In this document: positions 1-7,906 of the stretch, one piece after another
Layout of the letters: each line of letters begins with the position of its first letter
Position numbering within the stretch: the first letter of the stretch is position 1
DNA from: Haloarcula limicola
GTDB taxonomy: Archaea > Halobacteriota > Halobacteria > Halobacteriales > Haloarculaceae
Direction: 5' to 3'
Assembly: GCF_010119205.1 (NCBI RefSeq)
Contig: NZ_WRXM01000002.1
Span: forward strand, 550,982-614,981
DNA length: 64,000 nucleotides
The notes under the pieces: model-generated
The model's input: the letters and a program-made list of their open reading frames with translations, nothing else
What the model was told of the DNA's origin: nothing
Database searches by the model: none
Program-made: the position numbers and the translations under genes

Positions 1-2
1 GT

Positions 3-227
3 GACGGCGGTGACGGCGGCGACGGCGGTGACGGCGGCGCTGCTACCGAGACAGAAGGCGGAATGGGCGAGGAGACGGAGACCGGAATGAGCGAGGAGAC
101 GGAGACCGGAATGGGCGGCGAGACCGAGACCGGAATGGGTGAGGAGACAGAAACCGGCATGGCCGGTGAGACAGAGACCGGGACCGGCATGGGGACTGAA
201 ACGGAGACGGCCTCTCCCGAGGAGTGA
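3..227 (+). CDS. C-terminal end of a low-complexity repeat protein (start outside window)
   Basis: This is an open frame from the left edge to a TGA at 225-227, with its start outside the window. It begins with four Asp-Gly-Gly triplets and continues with degenerate octapeptides of the form GMxxETET (GMGEETET, GMSEETET, GMGGETET, GMGEETET, GMAGETET), ending in ASPEE. The 24-bp unit is nearly perfect at DNA level, which suggests recent slippage or recombination. The fragment is acidic and Thr-rich, so it is probably a disordered tail or linker, perhaps of an exported protein. No domain is visible and no function can be assigned. The next gene lies on the opposite strand 45 bp away. Confidence 0.6.
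   Translation, partial: DGGDGGDGGDGGAATETEGGMGEETETGMSEETETGMGGETETGMGEETETGMAGETETGTGMGTETETASPEE
60..203 (+). repeat. Coding tandem repeat, 24-bp unit
   Basis: About six consecutive degenerate copies of a 24-bp unit encode GMxxETET inside the partial gene at the left edge. Copies differ mostly at the third and fourth residues and at synonymous positions. The repeat follows a shorter 9-bp (Asp-Gly-Gly) repeat at 3-38. Confidence 0.75.
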
Positions 228-272
228 CTACCGGACGGGAAAGTCAGGACGTCGAGAGGCGAACCGTCGCTC

Positions 273-2111
273 TCAGTCGTCGTCCTGTGCGATCGAGGGG
301 CCGCCGGTGAAGACGAACTGGTGTTCGGACTCCGTCTCGAAGCGGTCAAGGACGTCGTATAGCGGCCCGACGTAGCGGACGAGTTCGTCCGCGCGGGCGC
401 TGACTTCGTTGAGTTCAGCGGCCTGTTCCTCGGCGGCCCCGGCGACGTTCTCGGACTCGGCCATCGTGCTCTCGGTCGCGTCGGCGACGTCGTTGAGCGT
501 GCCGGCGACGGCTCCGAGTCGGTCGCGAGCGGTCGCGACGTCGCCGTCGTCGAGGGCGGCGACGGCGGCGTCGACCGCTTCGGTGGCCTGCCGAAGCTCC
601 TCGCGCTGCATGTGTGCGTCGTCCGAGATCATCTGGATGGACTCGGCCACCTGCTCCGCGGCGTCCCTGACGCTCGCGGCGCTGGTGCCGACGACCGTTC
701 CGGACTCTTCGACCTTGCCGGCGAAGCTCTTGAGCTGCCCCGTCGTCTTCTCGAGCTCCTCGATCATCTCGTTGAAGTCCTCGCCGACGGCGTCCATCGC
801 GTCGTGCTGGCCGTCGGTCTCCATGCGCTGGGTCAGGTCGCCCGCGGCGGCCTGCTCCATCACCTCGGAGTACTCCGCGGCCTTGCTCTGGAGGTAGGCG
901 TTGGTCTCGACGACCTCGTCGCGGGCGACTTCGGCGCGCTTTCGCTCGCGCTCGACCTCGTCTAAGCGTTCCCGTAGCGAGTCGCGCATCGCCCCGAACC
1001 CGGCGTAGAGCCGACCGACGGTGTCGACGCGTTCGGAGTGGATCTCCACGTCGAGATCGCCCTCCTGCATCCGTTCGGTCTTTCGGGTCAGCCTGTTGAG
1101 CGAACTGGCGGTGTTCCGACCGAGGACGGCACCGATGGCACCGATGGCCGCGACGCCGAGCGCCGTCGCGATGAGTCCGCGGTCGGCGACGCTCCGAACG
1201 GTTCCGTAGGCCACCGCTGTGTTGGTGTGGATCAGGACGACCCAGTCGGTGTTCAACACCTGCGCGTAGCCGACGACGTACTCCTCGCCGGCCATACTCG
1301 CAGAGCCGTTGAGCGCGCCCCGTGCTGGACCGGCCCGAATCGAACCCGGACTGGCCGGACCGCTCTCGCGGGCGGCGGCGGGCGCGTCGTTGTCCTCGCC
1401 GTAGGGTGTGAGGAGCAGGTCGTTGTTCTTCTGGTGGAACAGCACGCGGTCCGAGCCATCGACGACCATCCCGACGCTGCTACCGGTGCCCGAGAGTTCG
1501 CCCGTGCGGGTGTCGAGCGGAACGGTGTAGACGACGACGGCGTCGTCGTCGTTCTCTGCGGGCGTGACGTAGGCGATACGCGGCTGCGGCGAGCCGAGCG
1601 TCGGCGTGTCGGTGTAGGCGTCGGTGACCGCCGTGGTCGCCCCCTCCTCGATGGCCGCTCTGACCGTCTCGTTCAGGATGGCGACGTCCTCGCCTCGATA
1701 GTTCGACTTCGTCGACGCGGTGACGACGCCCGTCCCCGTATCGACGTAGTGGAGATTCGGCTGGTCGTCGCCGTCGAGCTCGCGCGCGCGCAACTCGGCG
1801 TCGAACGCCGACTGTATCTCGGAGACGTTGCCGGCCCGAACCGGCTGTGCGCGGGCCATCGTCTCGGCGAACAGCTGATTCTGTTCGTTCCACGCGGCGA
1901 GGCTGTCAGCCTCCTGTTTCGCGGTCGTCGCGTGTTCGTCGCGGACCTGCTGTTCGAACTCGCCGGTTATCTGTTGGGTTCCCACAGCGCCCACGGCCCC
2001 GACGAGTAAACCGATACACAGTAGCGCGATGAAGAACTTCAGCGCGAAACTCCGCCGAACGAACGACGGCGTTATCGTCCGAACGACGTCCATCGGTCCC
2101 CCGTTACTCAT
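273..2111 (-). CDS. Chemoreceptor-like HAMP protein lacking the signalling hairpin
   Basis: The 612-residue membrane protein is built like a haloarchaeal transducer (Htr). It has a first membrane helix at about 22-44, an extracytoplasmic Cache-like sensor at about 45-305, a second helix at about 312-331, a HAMP at about 332-384 and a second HAMP-like segment at about 410-458. The end is typical of Htr proteins (AGAAEEQAAELNEV near 557-570 and FETESEHQFVF near 591-601). The long coiled coil and its tip, which normally carries the Q-T-N-L-L-A-L-N-A-like motif contacting CheA and CheW, are absent: only about 150 residues follow the second HAMP. It could be a decoy or adaptor receptor, or act outside chemotaxis. 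The ligand cannot be read from the sequence. Confidence 0.8.
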   Translation of the reverse strand: MSNGGPMDVVRTITPSFVRRSFALKFFIALLCIGLLVGAVGAVGTQQITGEFEQQVRDEHATTAKQEADSLAAWNEQNQLFAETMARAQPVRAGNVSEIQSAFDAELRARELDGDDQPNLHYVDTGTGVVTASTKSNYRGEDVAILNETVRAAIEEGATTAVTDAYTDTPTLGSPQPRIAYVTPAENDDDAVVVYTVPLDTRTGELSGTGSSVGMVVDGSDRVLFHQKNNDLLLTPYGEDNDAPAAARESGPASPGSIRAGPARGALNGSASMAGEEYVVGYAQVLNTDWVVLIHTNTAVAYGTVRSVADRGLIATALGVAAIGAIGAVLGRNTASSLNRLTRKTERMQEGDLDVEIHSERVDTVGRLYAGFGAMRDSLRERLDEVERERKRAEVARDEVVETNAYLQSKAAEYSEVMEQAAAGDLTQRMETDGQHDAMDAVGEDFNEMIEELEKTTGQLKSFAGKVEESGTVVGTSAASVRDAAEQVAESIQMISDDAHMQREELRQATEAVDAAVAALDDGDVATARDRLGAVAGTLNDVADATESTMAESENVAGAAEEQAAELNEVSARADELVRYVGPLYDVLDRFETESEHQFVFTGGPSIAQDDD

Positions 2112-2441
2112 CTGCCACCATCCCCGTTATCGCCCCAGCGATCTGCATGACGTACACTTGTGAAATACTATTTCATAATACTTTTCACCATTTCAGTAGG
2201 TGAGCGGCGACCGAAGCGGGCGATGTTCGCCCCGGCGTATCGGCAGCATTCACCCGTATCGCCGACGCACCGCCGCGCGAATTCGGGGCGACCCCGCGAC
2301 GGCGGCGGGATCGAGTTCGGTCACGCGGAGGACTATCGGCAAGAATACCCGCATCGAGAGAGGTGGGGTCGTTTTCGCCGCCACGGGCGCGTTGAAGGAG
2401 GGCGGGGCTGTGTGTTCGCACGACCATGTGAGGTGGTCTCA
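2112..2441. other. 330-bp divergent intergenic region
   Basis: This lies between the divergent receptor-like gene and reductase operon. The left part is AT-rich and holds the palindrome at 2161-2175. The rest is G+C-rich. A frame runs through it into the reductase, but its translation has unusual composition and I read it as non-coding. A short inverted repeat, GTGTTC (2412-2417) and GAACAC (2444-2449), brackets the reductase start. Confidence 0.5.
2161..2175. promoter_or_regulatory. Perfect 15-bp inverted repeat upstream of the receptor gene
   Basis: TGAAAT-ACT-ATTTCA is a perfect 6+3+6 palindrome in an AT-rich island (2160-2195) about 50 bp upstream of the receptor-like gene's start. It is a good candidate operator with a TATA element for that leftward gene. 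The other neighbour, the reductase operon, starts about 270 bp away. Confidence 0.45.
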
Positions 2442-4190
2442 GTGAACACAGTCGAACGATGGAAACAGGAGAAACACCCGCTCGACGTCGTCGAAGACGT
2501 GAAGCGGTACGCGGCACGGGAGTTGAGCTTCGAGGAGATAGAGGAGAGAGCGGGCGACGGAGAGTGGGAGCGGCTGAAGTGGGCGGGCCTGTACGCGCAC
2601 GGGCGGCAGGACGGCTACTTCATGCTCCGGACGAAGGTGCCCGGCGGGCGACTGACGCCCGCACAGGCAGAGGTCGTCGGCGACGTCGCCGCCGAGTTCG
2701 CCACCGCCCCCGAAGCGTACGGCGGCGAGACCCAGAACCCGGTCTGGGGCGACGCGTTCCTCGACATCACGACGCGACAGGACGTCCAGATGCACTGGAT
2801 CGAGATCGAGGACGTCCCCGAGATCTGGGCGCGCTACGACGAGGTCGGACTGACGACGATCCAGGGCTGTGGCGACTCGGCGCGGAACGTGCTGGGCTGT
2901 CCGGCCGCCGGACTCGCCGACCACGAGTGTTTCGACGCCCAGCCGGTCGTCGACGCTGTCTCCGATTTCTTCACGGAGAACCGCGAGTACGCGAACCTCC
3001 CGCGGAAGTTCAAGATGACGATCACGGGCTGTCGTCACGACTGCGCCCAGTCCCAGATAAACGATGTGGGACTGACGCCGGCGAAGAAGGCGCTCGACGG
3101 CGACGCGGCGCGCGGCGAGCACTACGGCTTCCACGTCCGCGTCGGCGGCGGCCTCTCGGACGGCCCGCGAATGGCCTCGGCGCTCGACGTGTTCGTCCGA
3201 CCGGAGGACGCCGTCGAGTTCTGTCGCGCCGTCGCCCAGACGTTCAAGGAGTTGGGCGACCGGAACAACCGCGGCGTCTGTCGGATGCGCTATCTCGTCG
3301 AGCAGCTGGGTGCGGACGCGTTCGAGGAGGCCGTCCGGGACCGCTGTGCGGTCGCGTTGCCGACTCGCGGGACCGACCTCACCGAGGGGTACCGCGGCGA
3401 CCACGTCGGCGTCCACGACCAGCGCGACGCCGACCTGAGCTACGTCGGGTTCAACGTCGTCGCCGGGCGGATGGGCGGCGGGGAGTTCGCACAGGCCGCG
3501 CGCGCGGCCCGCGAGTACGGCACCGACGAGGCATCGATACGGCTGGCGACCGACCAGAACTTCCTGCTCACGCACGTTCCCGACGAGAGCGTCTCCGCGC
3601 TGCTCGCCGAGCCGTTCGCCGCCGACTATCAGCCCGATCCCGGCCCGTTCTCGCGGGGCGCGGTCGGCTGTACCGGCTCGGAGTTCTGCAACTACGGTAT
3701 CATCGAGACGAAACGACGGGTCCGCCGGTGGGCGAAGGAACTGGACGAGCGAATCGAGACGCCCGACGACCTCGACGTGATTCGGATGCACATGTCGGGC
3801 TGTTCGGCCTCGTGTGCCCAGCCGCAGATCGCGGACATCGGCTTTCGCGGCGAGACGGTCCAAGTGGCTGAATCGGAACGTAGCGTCAACGGCGAAGGTG
3901 ACGCTATCGTCGAGGGGATGGACTTCGGCCTCGGCGGGAGCCTCGGCGCGGACAACGCCTTCCTCGACTGGGTGGAGACCGCCGTCCCGGCCGACGCCGT
4001 GATTCCGGCACTCGAAGAACTGTTCGCCGTCTACGCCGCCGAGCGAGACGGCGGCGAGCGGTTCTACGAGTGGTGTCGTCGGGTCGGCAACGACCGGCTT
4101 CGCTCGATCATGCGGCGAGCCGACGCCGACGTCGCCGGCGGCGTCGCAGCCGACGATTCGGCCGGAAGAGGGGCGAGCGACGATGACTGA
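2442..4190 (+). CDS. Siroheme/[4Fe-4S] nitrite or sulfite reductase
   Basis: The 582-residue protein belongs to the assimilatory nitrite/sulfite reductase superfamily: two ferredoxin-like halves and two siroheme-binding halves. It carries the cofactor signature C-x5-C (C410, C416 in CTGSEFC) and C-x3-C (C454, C458 in CSASC), which hold the [4Fe-4S] cluster and siroheme. A degenerate first half has QGCGDSARNVLGCP and TGCRHDC. The reaction is the six-electron reduction of nitrite to ammonia or sulfite to sulfide; sequence alone does not decide which. I chose the GTG at 2442 because the homologous N-terminus (VERWKQEKHPLDVVEDV) follows at once and upstream codons look non-coding. It overlaps the next gene by 8 bp, which implies translational coupling with a likely electron donor. 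Confidence 0.88.
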   Translation: MNTVERWKQEKHPLDVVEDVKRYAARELSFEEIEERAGDGEWERLKWAGLYAHGRQDGYFMLRTKVPGGRLTPAQAEVVGDVAAEFATAPEAYGGETQNPVWGDAFLDITTRQDVQMHWIEIEDVPEIWARYDEVGLTTIQGCGDSARNVLGCPAAGLADHECFDAQPVVDAVSDFFTENREYANLPRKFKMTITGCRHDCAQSQINDVGLTPAKKALDGDAARGEHYGFHVRVGGGLSDGPRMASALDVFVRPEDAVEFCRAVAQTFKELGDRNNRGVCRMRYLVEQLGADAFEEAVRDRCAVALPTRGTDLTEGYRGDHVGVHDQRDADLSYVGFNVVAGRMGGGEFAQAARAAREYGTDEASIRLATDQNFLLTHVPDESVSALLAEPFAADYQPDPGPFSRGAVGCTGSEFCNYGIIETKRRVRRWAKELDERIETPDDLDVIRMHMSGCSASCAQPQIADIGFRGETVQVAESERSVNGEGDAIVEGMDFGLGGSLGADNAFLDWVETAVPADAVIPALEELFAVYAAERDGGERFYEWCRRVGNDRLRSIMRRADADVAGGVAADDSAGRGASDDD

Positions 4191-5802
4191 GGAGCGTCGC
4201 GAGCGCGGTATCGCGCCGGCCGACGCCGCCCCGGAACTCGTAGACGGCGAGTTCCGCTGCGGTGACGGCGATGCTGATCCACCGGTCGTCACCGACGGCG
4301 GCGACCCGCTCCCGGGCGTACCGGAGACGGGCGGAGACGAGTCGGACGACGCCTGCGGCTGCGGGAGTTCGTGTGGCTGTAGCGGCCACGGGAAGAGCGA
4401 CTCGGCGGGCCACGGAGTCGGACCGGACACCGATTCCACTGTCCGTCCCGACGGCGGGGCCGGGGCCGCCAACGTGGACGAGCGCGGCTCGCTGGGCGAC
4501 GTCTCGTTCACCGAGCCCGCATCGGGCGTCAGTCAGGACGTCGAGGACGGCCCCCCTGACGAGCGGGTGGGCGCCCCCGACGGCGTCGAGTTGGAGACGC
4601 CCGGCTACGGCGTCCGCGAGGAGATGAACGACATCGAGACGCCCGACGAGAAGACGTGGTTCATGGAACTCGACGAGGCGGTCATCGACGCCGACCGCTG
4701 TATCCAGTGTGGCACCTGCGTCGCCGCCTGCCCCAGCGACTCCATCGGCATCGGCGAGGACGACCTGCCGGAACTCGTCAAGATGTGTACCGGCTGTTCG
4801 CTGTGCTGGGACATGTGCCCCCGCGGCGGCCTGCGCTACGAGCGCCAGTGGAAGATCACCGGCGGCGACGACAACGTCTCCGGGGCCGGCGACCCCATCA
4901 CGGAGTTCTCCGCGCGCGTCCGCGAGGACTGGCGCGAAGGCGCACAGGACGGCGGCGTGGTCACCAGCGTCCTCTGTCACCTGCTGGAGGCGGGCGAGAT
5001 AGACGGCGCGCTGATCGCCACCGAGAGCGACGATGATCCGTGGAAGGCCGAGTCGTTCCTCGCCACCACGCCCGAGGAGTGCGTCGCGAACGCGGGGAGC
5101 TTCTACAACCAGACGCTCGCGCTGGGGAACTTGGACCTCTCGCGCTGGGAGCACAAGCTAGACGTCCCGCTTTCGGAGGCATCGCTCGCGCTCGTCGGCA
5201 CGCCCTGCGAGATAGAGGGTATCCGGGCGCTCCAGGACTTCGAGTGGGACTACGCCGCCCAGGAAGACGGCGTGCGGGCCGTCGACTACACCATCGCGCT
5301 GATGTGTACGAAGAACTTCAACTACTACTCGCTCGTCGGCGAGCGCATCGAGACCGAGCGGGGCATCGACCGCGAGGACATCGGGAAGATGGACGTCCTC
5401 CACGGGAAACTGATGGTGTACGGCCGCGACGGCGAGATGCTTCTAGAGGAGGACGTCGAGGAGTTCCACGACGCCGCGCTCAAGGGCTGTGACGAGTGCG
5501 CCGACTTCACGGGCTACTGCGCCGACCTCACCGTCGGCTCCGTCGGATCGAGCGACGCGTACTCCTCGGTCATCGTCCGCACCGAACGCGGACTGAAAGC
5601 GTGGGAACTGACCGAACCGGACCTCGACTACCACGACCTCGAGGACCGCTCGGCCGTCGGCGGCCTCCAGAGTTGGGATAAGAAGAAAGCCTTCGAGTCC
5701 TTAGAGCGACCCTTCGATCCCGATGCACCGCGCTTCATCGACTACACCGACCACGCCGAGCAGTACGGGACGGAGCCGAACCCCCACGAGGCCGACCACT
5801 GA
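4183..5802 (+). CDS. FrhB-like F420-binding iron-sulfur oxidoreductase subunit
   Basis: The 539-residue protein has three parts. The first is an acidic, Gly-rich N-terminal extension (about 1-150) with a Cys cluster C-x-C-x3-C-x-C at residues 58-66. Next is a two-cluster ferredoxin domain (C173, C176, C179, C183 and C202, C205, C208, C212). Last is a C-terminal FrhB/FdhB-type domain with GTPCEIEGIRAL and the CDECADF...GSVGSSDAYSSVIVRT region. FrhB-family proteins bind FAD, [4Fe-4S] and coenzyme F420, which haloarchaea make. It starts inside the end of the siroheme reductase gene (ATGACTGA overlap), so I infer that it passes electrons from reduced F420 to that reductase. The Cys-rich extension is unusual for the family and may bind a metal or another cluster. 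Confidence 0.85.
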   Translation: MTEERRERGIAPADAAPELVDGEFRCGDGDADPPVVTDGGDPLPGVPETGGDESDDACGCGSSCGCSGHGKSDSAGHGVGPDTDSTVRPDGGAGAANVDERGSLGDVSFTEPASGVSQDVEDGPPDERVGAPDGVELETPGYGVREEMNDIETPDEKTWFMELDEAVIDADRCIQCGTCVAACPSDSIGIGEDDLPELVKMCTGCSLCWDMCPRGGLRYERQWKITGGDDNVSGAGDPITEFSARVREDWREGAQDGGVVTSVLCHLLEAGEIDGALIATESDDDPWKAESFLATTPEECVANAGSFYNQTLALGNLDLSRWEHKLDVPLSEASLALVGTPCEIEGIRALQDFEWDYAAQEDGVRAVDYTIALMCTKNFNYYSLVGERIETERGIDREDIGKMDVLHGKLMVYGRDGEMLLEEDVEEFHDAALKGCDECADFTGYCADLTVGSVGSSDAYSSVIVRTERGLKAWELTEPDLDYHDLEDRSAVGGLQSWDKKKAFESLERPFDPDAPRFIDYTDHAEQYGTEPNPHEADH

Positions 5803-5819
5803 GCGGGTGGCGGACCCGC
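5803..5819 (+). terminator. Hairpin after the reductase operon
   Basis: GCGGGT-GGCGG-ACCCGC forms a 6-bp stem starting at the base after the TGA of the FrhB-like gene. No T-run follows closely, so it may act as a 3'-end or stability element rather than a classical terminator. Confidence 0.3.
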
Positions 5820-5946
5820 ACTCTCGGTCGCACTCGTCGGCCGTCGACGGTCGGCTTACCGCAGTTTACCGTCGATAGTTCGAACTTTCCGTGCGAATAG
5901 GACGCATAACGAAGTTCGCCCCGTCCCGAGCGAGAAGTGATCACAA

Positions 5947-6105
5947 ATGACAGAGCGAATCGCCTGCCGGGAAGCGGGGTTCGACTGCGACTTCACGATC
6001 GAATCGGAGAACGAGGCGGAACTCGTCGACTTCGTCCGCATCCACGCTCGTTCGACGCACGATAAGGACATCTCCGAGAACGAGATCCGCGAGATGTTCC
6101 AGTAG
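5947..6105 (+). CDS. DUF1059-like small protein
   Basis: The 52-residue protein begins MTERIACREAGFDCDFTIES and ends HDKDISENEIREMFQ. The spacing of its two N-terminal Cys and the F-x-I-x-S-E-N-E-A-E-L pattern match the DUF1059 family of small prokaryotic proteins with no assigned function. The frame shows strong haloarchaeal codon bias and starts with ATG. It stands alone between the reductase operon and the convergent KDPG aldolase gene. Confidence 0.7.
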   Translation: MTERIACREAGFDCDFTIESENEAELVDFVRIHARSTHDKDISENEIREMFQ

Positions 6106-6149
6106 CCGGCCGACGTGACGCCGAGGGTTTCGACGAGAGGCAGTTCGTC

Positions 6150-6800
6150 TCAGTCGCGCGCGTTCTCGACGGCTTCGACGAACTCGGCCGCGCTCTCGCG
6201 GACCTGGTCCATGTCGTCGTTCTCGATGGCCTCGTAATCGACCAGCGCGGAGCCCGCGCCGACGGCGACCGCGCCCGCGTCGAAGTACTCCGCGACGTTG
6301 TCCGTGGAGACGCCGCCGGTCGGCATGATGGGGATGTCGCCGAGCGGCCCCTGAATCGCGCCGATGTGGCCCGGGCCCACCGTGGAGGCGGGGAACATCT
6401 TCAGCATGTCCGCGCCGGCCTCCATCGCGTCGGCGGCCTCGCTGGGCGTCATCACGCCGGGGACGCAGACGATCCCCCCGCGGTTGCAGACGTCGATGAC
6501 GTCCTCGTTCAGGGTGGGCGTGAGGACGAACTCCGCGCCCGCCTCGATGACGTTGCGCGCCGCGGCGGCGTCCATGACGGTGCCCGCGCCGATGATGACG
6601 TCCGCGTCGTCGAGTTCCTTGTCGACGGCGGCGATCATGTCCGAACACCGCTTGGCGTCGGCGGTGAGTTCGAGCGCCGTGACGCCGCCCTCGTGGACGG
6701 CTCTCGCCACGTCGACCATCTTCTCCTCCGGAATGCCCCGAAGCACGGCCGTGACGCCGCTCGTTATGAGTTTCTGCTGGACCGCCTGTTTGCTCGTCAT
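6150..6800 (-). CDS. eda: 2-dehydro-3-deoxy-6-phosphogluconate (KDPG) aldolase
   Basis: The 216-residue class I aldolase of the bacterial KDPG/KHG family cleaves KDPG to pyruvate and glyceraldehyde 3-phosphate in the Entner-Doudoroff route, which haloarchaea use for glucose. The Schiff-base lysine is K134 in DMLKMFPAS; E44 in TALELT and R21 in AVLRG match other active-site positions. The ATG at 6800 fits the family N-terminus; an in-frame ATG nine codons upstream would add an atypical extension. It converges on the DUF1059 gene and lies just left of the cupin gene on the same strand. I cannot exclude activity on 4-hydroxy-2-oxoglutarate. Confidence 0.87.
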   Translation of the reverse strand: MTSKQAVQQKLITSGVTAVLRGIPEEKMVDVARAVHEGGVTALELTADAKRCSDMIAAVDKELDDADVIIGAGTVMDAAAARNVIEAGAEFVLTPTLNEDVIDVCNRGGIVCVPGVMTPSEAADAMEAGADMLKMFPASTVGPGHIGAIQGPLGDIPIMPTGGVSTDNVAEYFDAGAVAVGAGSALVDYEAIENDDMDQVRESAAEFVEAVENARD

Positions 6801-6851
6801 GCCGGGGAGTCGGCGTGCGAGGGACAAAAGCGTAGGTGAAAGCCGCCCGAC

Positions 6852-7226
6852 TCACTCCGCCGGATCGTACGGCAGCGCGATGTCCGTCTTCGGCGCGCCG
6901 ACGCCGAGCACCTTCACGGACTCCTCGGCGTCCTCGGGGTTGAACGCCCGATGGGGGCTCTCGGGTTCGGCGACGAACACCTCCTCTTCGGGGACGACGA
7001 ACTCGCCGTCCGGCGTTTCGACGTGTAACGTCCCCGAGCGCACGTAGAACAGCTCTTCGCGTCGCTCGTGATAGTGGTAGCTCCGGGGCAGCTGCTCGCC
7101 GGGAGCCATCTCGTAGGTGGCGGCGTGCAGCGCGTGCAACTCTGCGGCGTCGGAGATGCCGCGTCGGTCACAGGGGTAGTCCTCGGTCTCGGGGAGGTCC
7201 TCGGGGTCGAGGTGGTGGTAGGCCAT
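6852..7226 (-). CDS. Cupin-domain protein
   Basis: This 124-residue single-domain cupin carries a metal-binding pattern in the core, Y-H-Y-H-E-R-R-E-E-L-F-Y (first cupin motif) and P-E-S-P-H-R-A-F-N-P (second motif). The double-stranded beta-helix probably binds a metal, with the His and Glu residues as ligands. The substrate is unknown: such proteins include small isomerases, dioxygenases and sugar-binding proteins. The start MAYHHLDPEDL is preceded by non-coding-looking sequence, so longer in-frame versions were rejected. It lies about 50 bp upstream of the KDPG aldolase gene on the same strand and may be co-transcribed. Confidence 0.8.
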   Translation of the reverse strand: MAYHHLDPEDLPETEDYPCDRRGISDAAELHALHAATYEMAPGEQLPRSYHYHERREELFYVRSGTLHVETPDGEFVVPEEEVFVAEPESPHRAFNPEDAEESVKVLGVGAPKTDIALPYDPAE

Positions 7227-7374
7227 AGCGGTGGTTGCGCTCGGCCCGGCAAACCAGTACCGCTGGCGCTGTCTAGCAGATTCGAAGAGTGGACGAGTCC
7301 TCCCATCGCAGTCGGGAAAGCGAGTCAGCACGGAAGGACGAGATCGACAGCGTTCGCCGGACGGAGATGGCGTG

Positions 7375-7836
7375 TCATGGGGTCGAGTCCCCGAGGTCTC
7401 GCATCCGGTCGGTATAGTCCCAGCTGTACATCTCGTTGGGTTGGACTCGGATGCGCATCTCCTCGCGTGCGTCGTGCAACAGCCACTCGGCGAGGGCGGA
7501 CTCGGTGTCTCCGAGGTAGCGTTCGATGAGGGCTTCGAGTGTCGCCTTCGCTCTATCCGTAGACAGCGTGGCGGTGCCGTTCCCTCTGACGCCGCGATAC
7601 GGCGGCTGGTTCGTCGAGATATCGAACGCGACCTCGGGATCGCTCTCGAGATATCTGACGATGTGAGCGTTGGACCACGTCGCGCATTCGAGCGAGCCGT
7701 TCCGATACCGATACCAGAGTGCGACCATCCATAGGGACCCGTCCCCTCGGTGCGTCGCGAGGCGAATCGGGACCCGTGACTCCTCGAGGAAGTCTTCGAG
7801 TCGGATTTCGGACCAAGCACCGGTGATAGTGGTCAT
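7375..7836 (-). CDS. Pyridoxamine 5'-phosphate oxidase-like flavin-binding protein
   Basis: The 153-residue protein has the split-barrel fold pattern of the PNPOx-like family. It begins with a short helix (LEDFLEESRVPIRLATHRGDGSLWMVALWYRYRNG), continues with A-T-W-S-N-A-H-I-V-R-Y-L-E-S-D-P and an R-G-N-G-T-A strand, and ends with an Arg/Trp-rich tail (YSWDYTDRM). Members bind FMN, F420 or heme and reduce small molecules; which cofactor is used here is not visible. It is monocistronic by spacing (148 bp to the cupin gene, 70 bp to the transporter). Confidence 0.72.
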   Translation of the reverse strand: MTTITGAWSEIRLEDFLEESRVPIRLATHRGDGSLWMVALWYRYRNGSLECATWSNAHIVRYLESDPEVAFDISTNQPPYRGVRGNGTATLSTDRAKATLEALIERYLGDTESALAEWLLHDAREEMRIRVQPNEMYSWDYTDRMRDLGDSTP

Positions 7837-7906
7837 ACGAAACGCTACGGAACCGACCGAAAAAACGATAGCTCCCGTCCCTCGTTCCGTTCAGACGTCT
7901 CGGCCC

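Noticed and set aside
2160-2441. N-terminal extension of the siroheme reductase by 94 codons
   Set aside because: Its translation is Arg/Gly/Pro-rich without family similarity; the conserved N-terminus begins at the GTG at 2442.
2439-4511. Long antisense frame (about 690 codons) across the siroheme reductase gene
   Set aside because: Its product lacks any domain and has the Arg/Val/Asp bias of a complementary-frame shadow in G+C-rich DNA. The sense strand encodes a clear enzyme with cofactor motifs.
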